Shown: one piece after another, positions 25,110-35,977 of the stretch
Position numbering within the stretch: position 1 is the first letter of the stretch
Layout of the letters: each line of letters opens with the position of its first letter
Source of the DNA: Alphaproteobacteria bacterium
GTDB taxonomy: Bacteria > Pseudomonadota > Alphaproteobacteria > Micavibrionales > Micavibrionaceae
DNA length: 52,135 nt
NCBI GenBank assembly: GCA_016125135.1
Contig: WGMJ01000023.1
Location: 1-52,135 of the forward strand
Direction: 5' to 3'
The notes under the pieces: model-generated
What the model was told of the DNA's origin: nothing
The model's input: only the letters and a program-made list of their open reading frames with translations
Database searches by the model: none
Translations under genes and position numbers: made by a program

Positions 25110-25955
25110 ATGTCAAAGCGCACTCCTCTGTATGAAGGAAAAGCCAAGGTGCTATATGAAGGCCCGGAGCCCGGCACGCTGATTCAGCATTTTAAAGACG
25201 ATGCCACGGCGTTCAATAACCAGAAGCGCGGCACGGTAATTGGTAAAGGCATTCTGAATAACCGGATTTCCGAATATTTGATGCTGCGCCTGGAGGAAAT
25301 GGGCATTGAGACCCACTTCATCAAAGCGCTAAATATGCGCGAACAGCTGGTAAAAGCGGTTGATATTATCCCAGTCGAAGTAGTCGTGCGTAATGTAACG
25401 GCGGGAAGCCTGGCGAAGCGTTTTGGTGTGGAAGAGGGCATGGCGCTGCCGCGACCGCTGATTGAATTTTATCTGAAAAGCGATGAGCTGGGCGACCCAA
25501 TGGTCAGCGAAGAGCATATCATGATGTTCGGCTGGGCCGACCCGCTGGAACTGGAAGAAATGAAAGTGCAGGCGATTCGCGTAAATGATTTTCTGTCCGG
25601 CCTGTTTTTAGGAGTAGGCATCAAACTGGTGGATTTCAAACTGGAATTTGGCCGTATTTTCGATGAAGACGGTAACGTGTATATTATCTTGGCCGACGAG
25701 ATCAGCCCGGATAATTGCCGCCTGTGGGATATACAAACTGGCAACAAGATGGATAAAGACCGTTTCCGCCATGATATGGGTGGGGTGGAAGAGGCCTATC
25801 AGGAAGTCGCGAAACGTTTGGGCGTGCTCGTCGACCCGAATAAACCTGTATCTGGTGACGGTAAGCCCAAGAAGGTGGGTAAGAAAGCGCCGGTTAAAAC
25901 GGGCAAGACGATTAAATCTCCCGTGGGAGACGCGTCGAATAATAACGATATTTAA
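25110..25955 (+). CDS. purC: Phosphoribosylaminoimidazole-succinocarboxamide synthase
   Basis: It joins CAIR and aspartate using ATP to form SAICAR in purine synthesis. The 281-aa protein has the N-terminal [12 protein letters not shown], the [16 protein letters not shown] motif, [11 protein letters not shown] and the signature [14 protein letters not shown]. The last 30 residues are a lysine-rich tail ([15 protein letters not shown]) not needed for the fold. purS follows 80 bp downstream behind a heptamer tract, so the pair belongs to a purine operon. Confidence 0.95.
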   Translation: MSKRTPLYEGKAKVLYEGPEPGTLIQHFKDDATAFNNQKRGTVIGKGILNNRISEYLMLRLEEMGIETHFIKALNMREQLVKAVDIIPVEVVVRNVTAGSLAKRFGVEEGMALPRPLIEFYLKSDELGDPMVSEEHIMMFGWADPLELEEMKVQAIRVNDFLSGLFLGVGIKLVDFKLEFGRIFDEDGNVYIILADEISPDNCRLWDIQTGNKMDKDRFRHDMGGVEEAYQEVAKRLGVLVDPNKPVSGDGKPKKVGKKAPVKTGKTIKSPVGDASNNNDI

Positions 25956-25959
25956 GATG

Positions 25960-26029
25960 TTGGTTGTTAGTTCTTGGTTGTTGGTTTAGCCACCCAAGAT
26001 TCTAATTACCAATAACCAATAACTATTAT
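25960..26029 (+). repeat. Heptamer-period palindromic tract before purS
   Basis: From 25960 the gap reads in sevens: TTGGTTG, TTAGTTC, TTGGTTG, TTGGTTT, AGCCACC, CAAGATT, CTAATTA, CCAATAA, CCAATAA, CTATTAT. The first units are near complements of the last ones; 25969-25985 pairs with 26008-26024 over 17 positions with one mismatch and one G-U pair. It ends 6 bp before the purS ATG and leaves no proper Shine-Dalgarno. Confidence 0.75.
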
Positions 26030-26035
26030 GGGACT

Positions 26036-26275
26036 ATGAAAGCGCAAGTTTTTGTCACGTTAAAGCAAGGTGTACTCGATCCGCAGGGAAAAGCCATTCA
26101 AGGAGCGCTGGGAAACCTTGGTTTTCAGGGGGTTAGTGAAGTGCGTCAGGGCAAGTTCATTGAAATTGAGCTGAAAGAGTCCTCCAAAGAGAAAGCGCGC
26201 AAGCAGTTAGAATCGATGTGCGAGAAGCTGTTGGCCAATACGGTCGTGGAAGATTATCATATTGAATTAGAGTAA
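26036..26275 (+). CDS. purS: Phosphoribosylformylglycinamidine synthase subunit PurS
   Basis: This 79-aa subunit forms the FGAM synthase complex with PurQ and PurL. Family marks are VFVTLKQGVLDPQGKAIQGA, the GFQGVSEVRQGKFIEIEL strand pair and the final CEKLLANTVVEDY helix. The length is typical. purQ and purL do not follow; an orphan gene with its own CtrA box comes next. Confidence 0.92.
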   Translation: MKAQVFVTLKQGVLDPQGKAIQGALGNLGFQGVSEVRQGKFIEIELKESSKEKARKQLESMCEKLLANTVVEDYHIELE

Positions 26276-26328
26276 TAATCTCTATTTCTGGCCGATTTTT
26301 TCACTATTTTTTACATTTCTGTAAAACT

Positions 26329-26344
26329 TTAACCAAATTTTAAC
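26329..26344 (+). promoter_or_regulatory. Exact CtrA box before the 444-aa orphan
   Basis: TTAA-CCAAATT-TTAAC is a perfect match to TTAA-N7-TTAAC and ends 48 bp before the ATG, almost the same distance as the box before the J-domain/ankyrin gene (49 bp). Confidence 0.55.
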
Positions 26345-26392
26345 ATTTCCCTGTTATTCTGGTAGTACGTAGAAGTACGAGAGAGAGAAAAT

Positions 26393-27727
26393 ATGGCAGA
26401 AAATGAAGACTTTTTACCTGGCTACGGCCAGGAATATGAGCATGAGCAGGGAGGGAGTGCCATTCTATCGGATGGGATAGGGAGTAATAGTATGCAAGAT
26501 GGCGGTGGAATAGAAAAACCGCTAATTGAAGCAGAGCCTATTAAGGAGCAATTCTCTTTGACGCGAGGTGGAGGCATTCTAAAAGTTATTGTTAATGGTA
26601 AGGCCAGATATTATACGGGTCTGCAGCAAATAGTAGATGCTACGCGTCCCAATGATGATAAAACTAAAATTACGTATTTTACTGGTCCAAGTAATATATT
26701 TTTATATGGCAAAGATGGCGTTGTAGCTTATTCTATAGTTGCTACTTCAGGACTAGTTTATAGAGGAAATGTACTTCCAAATTATGATAATAAAACTAGT
26801 ACGGTATTTGGCATTGAGCCAATTGCAGTGATTGAGGGTATTGAGGGCATAAGTTTAAGGAGAAGAAAATCAGTCGACATTCTTCCTGTAAAGCCCCCAG
26901 CAGCAGAAACAGCTTCAGTACCTCAGGTTACTCCCCAGTCTGGGGCAGCCCTTCAGAAACCTGCTGAAGTAGCAGTAACAACCAAAGCCTCAGCAAGAAT
27001 TGACCTGGCGGACGATAGCCCCTGGAAATTTAATTATACAGGAGGGCGGTTATATCAGGGTTCGCAGACGTTAACGGCGGTGTATGGCAATGACCGGTTT
27101 AAGGTGTTCTATAACCATGAGAAAGAGCAATATTTTGCGCTGGATTTGAAAGTAGAAGAAGGCAAAGCGCCGCGAGTATTTCGAGTGGATATGGGCCAGC
27201 GGCAGGATGGTAAAAAGACCATTATATTTAAGGATCTGATGTATGAAAAAAAAGATGGTGTTACGCAAGAAGAATTTGAAGAGGATAGAGCGCGTTATGA
27301 ACGCGGCGAGTGTGCATTACATGAAATCAGAGGCAGAAAGCTAGTACGTGAATTCGGTAAAGTGACTCATGGCGAAGCGGCAACAGAATATGTTCAAAGC
27401 CATAAATTTCACCAAGGTGGCATTTTAGAGAGACAACTAGATGCTGTATTGAACCGCTTCAAACTATTCTGGGAAGCTACGATGGCGGCCAACAATCAAC
27501 GTGCTGTTGCCGCGAGTACTTCGGCTGAAAAGGGTGAGAAGACTCGCCCGGTTACATTTAGGGAAGCGGCCAGTCATTTTAGTAGCCTGCCAGCTAACAG
27601 TGATAGGGGGATAGAGGTTGCAAGGCAGCGCTGGAGAGAAATAAGACCGGGCACCTTTGCCTATAAGGTTACAGCGCAGCATACGCTGAGCCCCGCCAAC
27701 TTGCCGAGTGTTCCGCTACGCTATTAA
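26393..27727 (+). CDS. Hypothetical protein, 444 aa
   Basis: Not recognised. The N-terminal 50 residues are acidic and Gly-rich and look disordered. Residues about 55-150 and 205-275 appear beta-rich, the two joined by a Pro/Ala/Thr linker (PPAAETASVPQVTPQSGAAL). The segments ILKVIVNGKARYYTGLQQIV and FNYTGGRLYQGSQTLTAVYG may be related repeats. There is no signal peptide or membrane helix. A GAGAGAG stretch precedes the ATG. It stands alone between purS and flhB, has a CtrA box, and is more AT-rich than its neighbours in the first half. Confidence 0.6.
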   Translation: MAENEDFLPGYGQEYEHEQGGSAILSDGIGSNSMQDGGGIEKPLIEAEPIKEQFSLTRGGGILKVIVNGKARYYTGLQQIVDATRPNDDKTKITYFTGPSNIFLYGKDGVVAYSIVATSGLVYRGNVLPNYDNKTSTVFGIEPIAVIEGIEGISLRRRKSVDILPVKPPAAETASVPQVTPQSGAALQKPAEVAVTTKASARIDLADDSPWKFNYTGGRLYQGSQTLTAVYGNDRFKVFYNHEKEQYFALDLKVEEGKAPRVFRVDMGQRQDGKKTIIFKDLMYEKKDGVTQEEFEEDRARYERGECALHEIRGRKLVREFGKVTHGEAATEYVQSHKFHQGGILERQLDAVLNRFKLFWEATMAANNQRAVAASTSAEKGEKTRPVTFREAASHFSSLPANSDRGIEVARQRWREIRPGTFAYKVTAQHTLSPANLPSVPLRY

Positions 27728-27816
27728 CAACCGCAGCGTATATATACTCTGTTTTTTTTTAATCCGCGTGCTACTATCCAACCGGGAGATATTTCATTTC
27801 GGTTGGGAAGTAGCGC

Positions 27817-28887
27817 GTGTCAGATGAAGATCAATCATTAAAATCAGAAGAGCCTTCCCAGCGCAAGCTTGAAGAAGCGGCGCGCAAGGGCGATGTGTTT
27901 AAATCGCAGGAAGTGAACAATCTCTTTTCTATATTCATATTCGCGCTGGTGCTGGTATGGCTGGGGCCTGTACTGGCACAAAAAACGCTGGTTGCCGCGA
28001 GCCATTACATCACCATGACGCACGATATTGAGGTGACGGTAGAAAGCCTGCCGCTGTTATTTCGCGACGCGACGGTGGATATGGTTATAATCTTGCTGCC
28101 ATTATTACTTATGGCGGTGGCAGCGGCCATAGTATCCAATCTGGTACAGCATGCGCCGATATTTACGTTTGAAACCATTATGCCCAAGCCGGAAAAGATT
28201 AACCCGATTAAGGGGTTGCAGCGGCTTTTTTCCATGCGCTCTATCAGCGAATTTGTCAAGAGTCTGCTGAAGCTGACCGTGGTGTTTGCCGTGGGATATA
28301 TTGTGATAGAACCGCTCATGAAACAGTTGGAAGGCACGGGCGATTACACTCTGATTGGTATATTAGAAGAAGTGCAGCTGGTATCACTGGATATTGTGAT
28401 GGGAGTGCTTATTCTGATGGTAATCATTACGCTGCTGGATTTTTCGTATCAGAAATTTGAGTATATGAAAAAGATGCGTATGTCGAAAACGGAGCTGAAA
28501 GAAGAGCATAAGCAGTCGGAAGGTGACCCACATGTGAAAGCCAAGCTGCGGCGTATTCGCATGGAGCGGGCGCAGCGGCGTATGATGGCTTCGGTGCCAA
28601 AAGCCGATGTGATTATAACGAACCCGACGCACTATTCGATTGCGCTGCAATATGACCAGAAAATGATGGCAGCGCCGGTGCTGGTGGCCAAAGGCGTGGA
28701 TGCGGTGGCTATGCGTATCCGTGAAGTGGCCAAGGAGCATAATATTCCGCTGGTGGAAAACCCTCCGTTGGCGCGCGGTTTGTTTGATGCTGTGGAAATA
28801 GATGAAGCTATTCCGCTGGAGTATTATCAGGCCGTCGCTGAGGTAATTAGCTATGTATACCGCTTAAAGCAAAAGGCAGCGGCATGA
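27817..28887 (+). CDS. flhB: Flagellar type III export switch protein FlhB
   Basis: The 356-aa protein has four membrane helices in the N-terminal half and a cytoplasmic C-terminal domain with the autocleavage motif NPTH at residues 269-272, the same numbering as in Salmonella. Cleavage between Asn and Pro switches export from rod/hook to filament substrates. Family marks include RKLEEARKG-like KLEEAARKGDVFKSQEVN and KMRMSKTELKEEHKQSEGDP. The start is a GTG. The stop overlaps the cckA start by 4 bp, so flagellum export and the CtrA kinase are translationally coupled. Confidence 0.93.
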   Translation: MSDEDQSLKSEEPSQRKLEEAARKGDVFKSQEVNNLFSIFIFALVLVWLGPVLAQKTLVAASHYITMTHDIEVTVESLPLLFRDATVDMVIILLPLLLMAVAAAIVSNLVQHAPIFTFETIMPKPEKINPIKGLQRLFSMRSISEFVKSLLKLTVVFAVGYIVIEPLMKQLEGTGDYTLIGILEEVQLVSLDIVMGVLILMVIITLLDFSYQKFEYMKKMRMSKTELKEEHKQSEGDPHVKAKLRRIRMERAQRRMMASVPKADVIITNPTHYSIALQYDQKMMAAPVLVAKGVDAVAMRIREVAKEHNIPLVENPPLARGLFDAVEIDEAIPLEYYQAVAEVISYVYRLKQKAAA

Positions 28888-31406
28888 AACTCGTGAATAC
28901 AGCAGCGGCTGACAAGCTTAATAACGCGATACACTTCCCCTGGTGGATGGACCGCTGGGCAATTACGGGCTGCGTGCTTTTATTGTGGTCGGCAGCGCTT
29001 ACATTTACCGTGTATCTGGGCGCAGATGTGGACGCCAGCATGATAGTGCTGATGATTTGCCTTGGGCTAGTCACACTAATGGTACTGCTGGGCTGGAGGG
29101 CGCTGGTGCAGGAAGCGCAGGAAAGCGCGGTGCGGACCACGACGCTGCTAGCCGAGGCGCTGCGGGCGGAAGCAGAGTTTGTAATTATTTCGGATGCGCA
29201 GTTCAAACTCATTTATGCAAGCGAGGGACTAAAGCGCTATATCGGCGATCCGCAATTGCTCGCGCGCGGGCGCTGGGAAGATATCATGCATGCGCTGGGT
29301 TCCGATGACTGGGCGATTATGGAGCTACAGGGGGCGCTGGCGGCAGGTAAATCCAGGCGTGAGCAGACGCAGATTTATAACCGGTTTGGCCATTCACATG
29401 ATGTATCGCTCGAAGTATTTCCACTTGCCGCGCCGAAAGGTGTGTTCGTAACGCGCGCATTATTGTTCAATGAACAGGAAGCTTCGCTACAACTGCAGTC
29501 AGTAAAGAAGATACTTTACCACTTTATTGATGCGTTGCCGCTGCCGGCGATGCTGTCTACGCCTGAGAAAAAGTTCCTGCATGCTAACCGTGCTTTTGTC
29601 GACATGATCGGTGCGGATGAGTACCAGGAGTTTTACGAGGAAACCACCGATGTGTTTATGGATAAGGGGCAGCAGCTGGCAACACCGGATGAGCCACGCC
29701 GTTTTATTTCCATACGCTGGCGTCACCGCGGCGGGTTTAACACCGAGCGTCCTACACTTTCCTGCATTATGAGCGTGGATTTGCGTATGCCGGTTGTAAT
29801 GACCGTGGCACTGCCGCCCCGTCAGAATGACCTGGCAGAAAGTTCAGACCCGGCCGATATTGACCGCGCCATGGTGGAAGTGTGGCTCAATGCACTGGAA
29901 TATGCGCCGATTGCCATCGCGTTCCTCGATAAACAGGGAGCAGTTACGCAGAGTAATAAATCCTTCTGCGCGCTTTCGCATAAGCAGGAACGGCATGGCT
30001 GGAATATTTTTGACTGTATCGCGGGCAATTACCACGATGCACTGCGCAAGGAAATGACGCACATTGCCAAGCATCATCCGAAGCATCCCATTCCGGTGGA
30101 TGTGGCGATTCGTGGCGATGACACGACGGCATTATTGTATCTCTCTTCTATGGGTGTGGGCCATGAGGGGTTTGTGGCGCATATGGTGGATATTACGCAG
30201 CAGCGCAAGATTGAGCAGCGCATGGTGCAGTCGCAGAAAATGCAGGCGGTGGGCCAACTGGCAGGCGGTATCGCGCACGACTTTAACAACCTGCTGACGG
30301 CCATGATTGGCTTCTGCGACCTGCTGCTGATGCGGCATGTGGCGGGCGACCCCTCCTTCCCGGATTTAATGCAGATTAAGCAAAATGCCAACCGCGCGGC
30401 TAACCTTGTAAGGCAGTTGCTTGCCTTCTCGCGCAAACAAACCCTGCAGCCGGAAGTGGTGAATGTAACCGATATTCTGGCGGATCTATCGCATTTAATT
30501 CACCGGCTTATTGGCGAGCATATTCATCTGGATATTGTGCACGGGCAGAAGCTGGGCAGGATTAAGGCAGATGCGGTGCAGCTCGAACAGGTGATCATTA
30601 ACCTCGCGGTGAATGCGCGCGATGCGATGGTGGATGGCGGTAATTTGAATATTTCTACGCGACATGTCACGGTAAATGAAAAGCATCCGATTGACAGCAG
30701 TTTGCAATCGGCCTCGCCGGAGGATGATATCACGCCGGGTGATTATATCTGTATTGAAGTGCAGGATAGCGGGCAGGGTATGTCGCGCGATGTGATGGAT
30801 AAGATATTCGACCCGTTCTTTACTACCAAAGGCATGGGCGAGGGTACGGGCCTGGGGCTTGCCACCGTGTATGGCATCGTGAAGCAGACCGGCGGTTATA
30901 TTTACCTTAAGAGTGAGATCGGCAAGGGTACTACGTTCAGTATTTTCCTGCCGGAAATTGCCGAGGAAGAAGTGGCGACGATTATCCAGCAGAAGGTGCA
31001 GGATGATGAGCGCCAGGGGCAGGATCTGTCAGGTGTGGGTACCATTCTGATTGTGGAAGACGAAACGCCGGTACGTATGTTCAGTGTGCGCGCACTTAAG
31101 AATAAGGGCTATAACGTGCTGGAAGCAGAGCACGGCAAGAAAGGACTGGAAGTTATCGAGGCGCATGACGGCAAAATTGATGTAATTGTGACCGATGTGA
31201 TGATGCCGCATATGGACGGCCCGACCATGGTGAACGAGGTGCGTAAAACCCACCCGGATATGAAGGTGGTGTTTATATCTGGTTATGGCGAAGATGTGTT
31301 CATTAAGAACTACGGCGAAGCGCGCGAATTCCATTTTCTGCCCAAGCCCTATAGCCTTAAGCAGCTGGCCGCTAAGGTAAAAGACGTCATGGATGGCGGA
31401 AAATAA
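28884..31406 (+). CDS. cckA: Hybrid histidine kinase CckA
   Basis: This 840-aa inner-membrane kinase heads the CckA-ChpT-CtrA/CpdR relay. It has two N-terminal membrane helices ([17 protein letters not shown] and [18 protein letters not shown]), PAS-like sensor regions (about 90-430), a HisKA domain with His465 in [17 protein letters not shown], an HATPase with N box and [13 protein letters not shown], and a C-terminal receiver with Asp771 in [12 protein letters not shown]. The [11 protein letters not shown] form of the H box is characteristic of CckA. The partner phosphotransferase ChpT is encoded at 51276-51911. Confidence 0.92.
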   Translation: MKLVNTAAADKLNNAIHFPWWMDRWAITGCVLLLWSAALTFTVYLGADVDASMIVLMICLGLVTLMVLLGWRALVQEAQESAVRTTTLLAEALRAEAEFVIISDAQFKLIYASEGLKRYIGDPQLLARGRWEDIMHALGSDDWAIMELQGALAAGKSRREQTQIYNRFGHSHDVSLEVFPLAAPKGVFVTRALLFNEQEASLQLQSVKKILYHFIDALPLPAMLSTPEKKFLHANRAFVDMIGADEYQEFYEETTDVFMDKGQQLATPDEPRRFISIRWRHRGGFNTERPTLSCIMSVDLRMPVVMTVALPPRQNDLAESSDPADIDRAMVEVWLNALEYAPIAIAFLDKQGAVTQSNKSFCALSHKQERHGWNIFDCIAGNYHDALRKEMTHIAKHHPKHPIPVDVAIRGDDTTALLYLSSMGVGHEGFVAHMVDITQQRKIEQRMVQSQKMQAVGQLAGGIAHDFNNLLTAMIGFCDLLLMRHVAGDPSFPDLMQIKQNANRAANLVRQLLAFSRKQTLQPEVVNVTDILADLSHLIHRLIGEHIHLDIVHGQKLGRIKADAVQLEQVIINLAVNARDAMVDGGNLNISTRHVTVNEKHPIDSSLQSASPEDDITPGDYICIEVQDSGQGMSRDVMDKIFDPFFTTKGMGEGTGLGLATVYGIVKQTGGYIYLKSEIGKGTTFSIFLPEIAEEEVATIIQQKVQDDERQGQDLSGVGTILIVEDETPVRMFSVRALKNKGYNVLEAEHGKKGLEVIEAHDGKIDVIVTDVMMPHMDGPTMVNEVRKTHPDMKVVFISGYGEDVFIKNYGEAREFHFLPKPYSLKQLAAKVKDVMDGGK

Positions 31407-31464
31407 CCAAAAAATCCAAAATTTAACATTTCACCTTTAGATTGATGGGTGGAAGGTTACGTTT

Positions 31465-32604
31465 ATGAGAAATGAAGGCTCGCCGCCGGAGAGGCGCCTA
31501 TTACAGCCCGCAGAAGCGTGGGGTAGAAAATGGATGCATGGAAAAGTAGCTAGTGCCGGTGTAATGCCGCCTAATAGCCAGATGATTATCTTGGTAGATG
31601 CGGATAACTGGCGGGCTCTGGCTATGGAATTAGACGGTGAAATACGAGCGTTGTTACCTGAAGATAAAATCCGCACCGGAAGGTATACTGATTTATTGTT
31701 CTTCCTGGCAGATTATCCTGCGGTAGGGAGGATGATTACAACCCATACTACCGTGCAAGAGTGTACGCATCGCATCAGAAATTTGCGTATTAAAGGCCAT
31801 ATAGATGAAACTGATACGGTGATTAAACTTCCTGGATCTGTACAACGTCCAGAATATGAGAAACTTCATAAGGTCTTTCGCCGTATGAAACATTTCGATG
31901 TGAACGGCACAGAGTTACCTTATCACGACAGGAAAATGCCATTACATGCAAAGGCAGAAATATGGCAGACATCTTCCTGTGAAGAGCATCTTGTGGAACT
32001 ACATGCATTATACAAGCGTTTTCAGCAGGATCAAAACATCACACCTTTATTGGTTTTTTTTGGAAAGCCTTCTGACGATAGGGGTGAGCGGACAAGCCTA
32101 CTTTTCGCTACGGTTGAAAAATTAATTCCTGGCCCTGTGTATTTCCTGTCAAAGGACGGAGAGTCACCTAAGTTATTTGAAGGTAGGCATACACCAGGTG
32201 GCCGGGCTATAGGTGTGGCTAATCTTTCAGGCATGTTACGTGCAATGCTGATGTCGGGATACTGGGTAGAAGGCGGTGCTAAACTAGTGGGTGGAGATAT
32301 AGGTAAAACATATTTAAAACTGCAGTATTTTATTAATAAAGGCACCAATGCTAAAGCTTTATATGGAGCGGATTATGAGAAGAATAATGTTGTAAAAATG
32401 CAAAATGCTGTCGATGGCCGCGGCAGTTTTATTGATGGTTACAGGGGACTTACACTCGAAGAGCGTTTGTCAGGCAAAGCATTATGTTGGGATATAGAAA
32501 CAGCGCAGCGCAACCTGAATATGAGAAAAGGAAGATTTGCGCAGGAACGCAGGCCGGAATTTGACCCCAGATACCGCTCAGGTAACGGCAGAACAGCGAG
32601 TTAA
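31465..32604 (+). CDS. Hypothetical protein, 379 aa
   Basis: Not recognised. It is basic and soluble, with a Rossmann-like start ([20 protein letters not shown]), a middle rich in His and Arg, and a second alpha/beta-like stretch ([20 protein letters not shown]). The Arg-rich end ([17 protein letters not shown]) looks disordered. No signal peptide. The ATG follows GGAAGGTT. Upstream, AAAATTTAAC carries only the right half of a CtrA box. The stop overlaps the convergent parC stop by 4 bp. It is AT-richer than cckA and parC, suggesting later acquisition. Confidence 0.6.
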   Translation: MRNEGSPPERRLLQPAEAWGRKWMHGKVASAGVMPPNSQMIILVDADNWRALAMELDGEIRALLPEDKIRTGRYTDLLFFLADYPAVGRMITTHTTVQECTHRIRNLRIKGHIDETDTVIKLPGSVQRPEYEKLHKVFRRMKHFDVNGTELPYHDRKMPLHAKAEIWQTSSCEEHLVELHALYKRFQQDQNITPLLVFFGKPSDDRGERTSLLFATVEKLIPGPVYFLSKDGESPKLFEGRHTPGGRAIGVANLSGMLRAMLMSGYWVEGGAKLVGGDIGKTYLKLQYFINKGTNAKALYGADYEKNNVVKMQNAVDGRGSFIDGYRGLTLEERLSGKALCWDIETAQRNLNMRKGRFAQERRPEFDPRYRSGNGRTAS

Positions 32605-34805
32605 AACTTATTCTCTCTGGGGAAGCCGGTCGGGGGGAGTTTGCCAGCGGCCGCGCGAGTGCCAAGCCACAGGCGCATATCAGCTTCGGTGCGTACCCTG
32701 TCGCCCAATTGCCAGGAAAGTCCCTGCACCATCGTAAATGTTTTGATGTCTGACAGTGAAGCTTCTTTAAATTTTTGTAAGCGCACGCCTTTGCCGCGTT
32801 TCATCTCTGGCAATTCACTTAATGGGAACACCAGCAATTTGCGGTTGGTGCCGATGGTTGCCACATGATCGCCATCCACTTTGCAGCAGGCGACGGCCTT
32901 GTCATCCTTGCCCACATTTAATACCTGTTTACCACCTTTGGTTTGCGCTAGTACCTCTTCTTCCGGCACCATAAACCCATAGCCATCGCTGGAAGCAACG
33001 ATGAGCTTTTCACCCGGCTTATGGATATGCATACGGCAAATATCGTGGTTCTGATCGAGATCAACCATCAGTCGCACCGGTTCGCCGTGGCCTTTGCCGC
33101 CGGGTAGCTTATCGCAGCCAATGGTGAAGAAGCGGCCATCGGTTGCAAACACCAGTAATTTATCGGTCGTGTAGCCTTTAACGACAAAGCGCGCGTCGTC
33201 GCCTTCTTTGTATTTTACTTCTCCGGCCTCGATATTATGGCCGCGCAGTGCGCGTATCCAGCCCATAGCAGAGCAGAAAATGGTGATGGGCTCCTTCTCC
33301 ACAAACGCCTCAATGGAGACGACATCGGAGATGGGGGCTTCAGAGAATTGCGTCCGGCGTTTGCCGAGCACCGTTTTTTGCCCGAACTTTTCTTTTACCG
33401 CTTTAATTTCGCCGCCAATGGCTTCCCAGCGTAGATCCTCATCTTTAAGTAAGGCATTTATCGCCTTCTTCTCTTTGGAGAGCGCATCATGTTCGGTTTT
33501 AATCTCGATCTCTTCAAGCTTACGCAACTGGCGCAGGCGCATGTTCAAAATGGCTTCGGCCTGTACATCCGTCAGCTTCCATTTCTTCATCATCTTTGCT
33601 TTTGGTTCGTCTTCTTCGCGGATGATGCGGATAATCTCATCGAGGTTCAGATAGGCTATCAGCAGCCCTTCGAGAATCTCCAGGCGGCGCTTGATTTGCT
33701 CGAGCCGGTGATTGCTACGGCGGATAAGCACATCGTGTTTATGCTCTAAGAACGCGCGCAGCACCTCGCGTAGATTCATCACTTTGGGGGTAATGCCTTT
33801 ATCGAGCACGTTCATATTGAGCTGAATGCGTACTTCAAGATCCGTGAGTTTATAGAGCGATTCCATCAGCATTTCCGGATCGACCGTACGGCTTTTAGGC
33901 TCCAGAACAATGCGGATATCTTCGGCGGATTCATCGCGAATATTACCCAGAAGCGCCAGTTTCTTGGCCTTGAATGCATCGGCAATTTTCTCGATAAGTT
34001 TGGATTTTTGCACCTGATACGGAATTTCGGTAATGACGATATTATACATCCCCATGCCGAGCTCTTCTTTTTCCCATTTCGCGCGTACACGGAACGAGCC
34101 TTTACCGGTTTCATAGGCCTGATGGATAGCAGCCGGCGTATCAACAATGATGCCGCCGGTGGGGAAATCCGGGCCCTGCACGAAGCTGCATAATTTGCTG
34201 ATTGTAGCGTTAGGCGATTTAATCAGATACAGCAGCGCATCGCACAGCTCGCCTAGATTATGCGGAGGAATCGAGGTCGCCATACCCACGGCAATCCCTT
34301 CAGAACCATTGGCCAGCAGGTTGGGGAATGCAGCCGGCAATACGGCCGGCTCGCTTTCACTGCCGTCGTAATTGGGCTGAAAATCCACCGTGTCTTTGTC
34401 TAAATCGGCAAGCAGTTCGAGCGCGATTTCCGTCAGGCGCGCTTCGGTGTAACGCATCGCAGCCGGGTTATCGCCGTCAATCGAGCCAAAGTTGCCCTGC
34501 CCATCCACCAGCGGGTAACGCACGGAGAAGCTTTGCGCCAGCCGCACCATTGCATCATAGACGGCCGTATCGCCATGTGGGTGGTATTTACCAATCACGT
34601 CACCGACCACCCGGGCGCATTTCTTAAAGCCGGATTTCGGATCGAGCCGCAATTGCAGCATGGCAAATAGTAGCCGCCGATGTACCGGTTTTAGCCCATC
34701 GCGTACATCGGGCAGCGAGCGGCTGGTAATAGTGGAAAGCGCATAGGCAAAATAGCGCTCGCCTAATGCATCACTGAAATCAACTGGAATAATGTTATTG
34801 GCCAT
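32601..34805 (-). CDS. parC: DNA topoisomerase IV subunit A
   Basis: The 734-aa subunit cleaves and rejoins DNA during decatenation of daughter chromosomes. The active-site Tyr119 is in [11 protein letters not shown], preceded by [20 protein letters not shown], the quinolone-pocket region. The central coiled-coil ([20 protein letters not shown]) and the C-terminal beta-pinwheel (with [20 protein letters not shown]) follow. The length and the pinwheel without a GyrA box fit ParC rather than GyrA. recO lies 44 bp upstream on the same strand. Confidence 0.92.
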   Translation of the reverse strand: MANNIIPVDFSDALGERYFAYALSTITSRSLPDVRDGLKPVHRRLLFAMLQLRLDPKSGFKKCARVVGDVIGKYHPHGDTAVYDAMVRLAQSFSVRYPLVDGQGNFGSIDGDNPAAMRYTEARLTEIALELLADLDKDTVDFQPNYDGSESEPAVLPAAFPNLLANGSEGIAVGMATSIPPHNLGELCDALLYLIKSPNATISKLCSFVQGPDFPTGGIIVDTPAAIHQAYETGKGSFRVRAKWEKEELGMGMYNIVITEIPYQVQKSKLIEKIADAFKAKKLALLGNIRDESAEDIRIVLEPKSRTVDPEMLMESLYKLTDLEVRIQLNMNVLDKGITPKVMNLREVLRAFLEHKHDVLIRRSNHRLEQIKRRLEILEGLLIAYLNLDEIIRIIREEDEPKAKMMKKWKLTDVQAEAILNMRLRQLRKLEEIEIKTEHDALSKEKKAINALLKDEDLRWEAIGGEIKAVKEKFGQKTVLGKRRTQFSEAPISDVVSIEAFVEKEPITIFCSAMGWIRALRGHNIEAGEVKYKEGDDARFVVKGYTTDKLLVFATDGRFFTIGCDKLPGGKGHGEPVRLMVDLDQNHDICRMHIHKPGEKLIVASSDGYGFMVPEEEVLAQTKGGKQVLNVGKDDKAVACCKVDGDHVATIGTNRKLLVFPLSELPEMKRGKGVRLQKFKEASLSDIKTFTMVQGLSWQLGDRVRTEADMRLWLGTRAAAGKLPPTGFPRENKF

Positions 34806-34849
34806 AGATGCCTGTTTATGCCGTGAAAAGCGCAGTTGCGCAAGGGTTT

Positions 34850-35614
34850 TTACGCGTAGCTTGGCTCAGATGCGAGCGCATCCAACAGGTGCGCGCGTAT
34901 ATCGGGCAGGGGCTTGCCCAGCGCGGTGAATACGTGCTGCTGCAGGAAATGGGTCGTAATGCAGAGGGCCTGGTGCGGGCTAGAGGGGGGCAGGTTTACA
35001 TCGAGCGCGGCTGGTTGCTGCCATTGCTTAATGACCTCCAGCAGGGGGAATAATTTTTCTTTATACGGGGCACCGGCTTCTAGCGAAACGGCGCGGCCGG
35101 TTTTGGGCGAAATATAAACGAGGTTCTCTGTGGTGCCGGTAGCGGCGCATTCGGACAGATCGAGTCCAAAGCCCAGATGTTGCAACAGCGAGAGTTCAAA
35201 ATGCAGATAGGCGGTTTTCCAGGAAGCATTGCTGCCGGCCGCGTGCTGCGTGGTGAGCGCGTTCAGCAGCGTTACAAAATCATTGTAGAGTTCCGGGTGG
35301 GGGTCGCGTTCGGCCAACGTGGTTTCGATCAGCAAACAGGCCGATTGGAGCGCCAGCAGCTTGCCGCTATCATGCAGAATATGGCCGGTGATGGTTTTGG
35401 TAACCTCGCACTGGAAGGTGCCCAGATGCTCGGTAAGCCTGGCTTTCCACGTGGCTTCGAGCAAGGTACCCGGCTGGAACTGGTTACGCTGACGCCGGGA
35501 AGCGCGCAGCAGGCCCGCATGTAGGCCGTGCCCGGGCGTAAACAGCCGCAATATCAGCGAATTTTCCCCGTGCTGCCGCGCTGAAAGCAGAATGCCCGTA
35601 TCTTTCCATTCCAT
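34850..35614 (-). CDS. recO: DNA repair protein RecO
   Basis: The 254-aa protein of the RecFOR pathway loads RecA on SSB-coated gaps. It has the N-terminal OB fold ([40 protein letters not shown]) and a helical C-terminal domain ([20 protein letters not shown]). The ATG at 35614 gives the alphaproteobacterial N-terminus MEW; an ATG at 35656 would add 14 residues encoded by a heptamer tract. No Shine-Dalgarno precedes the ATG. recF, its functional partner, is at 41748. Confidence 0.88.
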   Translation of the reverse strand: MEWKDTGILLSARQHGENSLILRLFTPGHGLHAGLLRASRRQRNQFQPGTLLEATWKARLTEHLGTFQCEVTKTITGHILHDSGKLLALQSACLLIETTLAERDPHPELYNDFVTLLNALTTQHAAGSNASWKTAYLHFELSLLQHLGFGLDLSECAATGTTENLVYISPKTGRAVSLEAGAPYKEKLFPLLEVIKQWQQPAALDVNLPPSSPHQALCITTHFLQQHVFTALGKPLPDIRAHLLDALASEPSYA

Positions 35615-35656
35615 GTGGGTAGAGTACAGAATTCGGAGTTCAGAGTCTAGTGACAT
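35615..35656 (-). repeat. Heptamer-period tract abutting the recO start
   Basis: On the plus strand 35615-35656 divides exactly into GTGGGTA, GAGTACA, GAATTCG, GAGTTCA, GAGTCTA and GTGACAT. It touches the recO start codon. Here the only internal palindrome is GAATTC, so it is a half-tract without the long stem seen before ampG, trxB and purS. Confidence 0.6.
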
Positions 35657-35684
35657 AGGTTTTTGCGCGTGCTAGTATTCTGTT

Positions 35685-35963
35685 ATGAAGAAATTTACGA
35701 TACCCTGTACTTTTGGGGATAAAACCGCGCCATTTGATGTGTATATTGGCAATCCGAAGCCTGGGCACCATCCGTTGCAGCATCAGGCCAGCTGGCTATC
35801 CAAAGAGCGCGGCGGCAATATCCCGCCCGATGTGATGGAAAGCTTTGGTAAACTGCTGGATCTGGCTAATAAGCACAATGTTTCGTTTGAAGATTTATGC
35901 GTTCATGCGCTGGAATCTGCCAATAAGCAGAAGCAGGAATTAGAAGCTAAGAATAAAAAATAA
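35685..35963 (+). CDS. DUF2610 family protein
   Basis: The 92-aa protein (FTIPCTFGDKTAPFDVYIGN, then HPLQHQASWLSKERGGNIPP) belongs to DUF2610, a short alphaproteobacterial family also found in Rickettsia. The C-terminal half is helical (ESFGKLLDLANKHNVSFEDL) and ends in a charged tail. Function unknown. elbB follows 14 bp downstream on the same strand. Confidence 0.85.
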   Translation: MKKFTIPCTFGDKTAPFDVYIGNPKPGHHPLQHQASWLSKERGGNIPPDVMESFGKLLDLANKHNVSFEDLCVHALESANKQKQELEAKNKK

Positions 35964-35977
35964 GGCAGGAGGGGCCT

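Noticed and set aside
34806-34849. Terminator between recO and parC
   Set aside because: GCGC/GCGC with a 4-base loop is a weak stem and the genes are probably co-transcribed.
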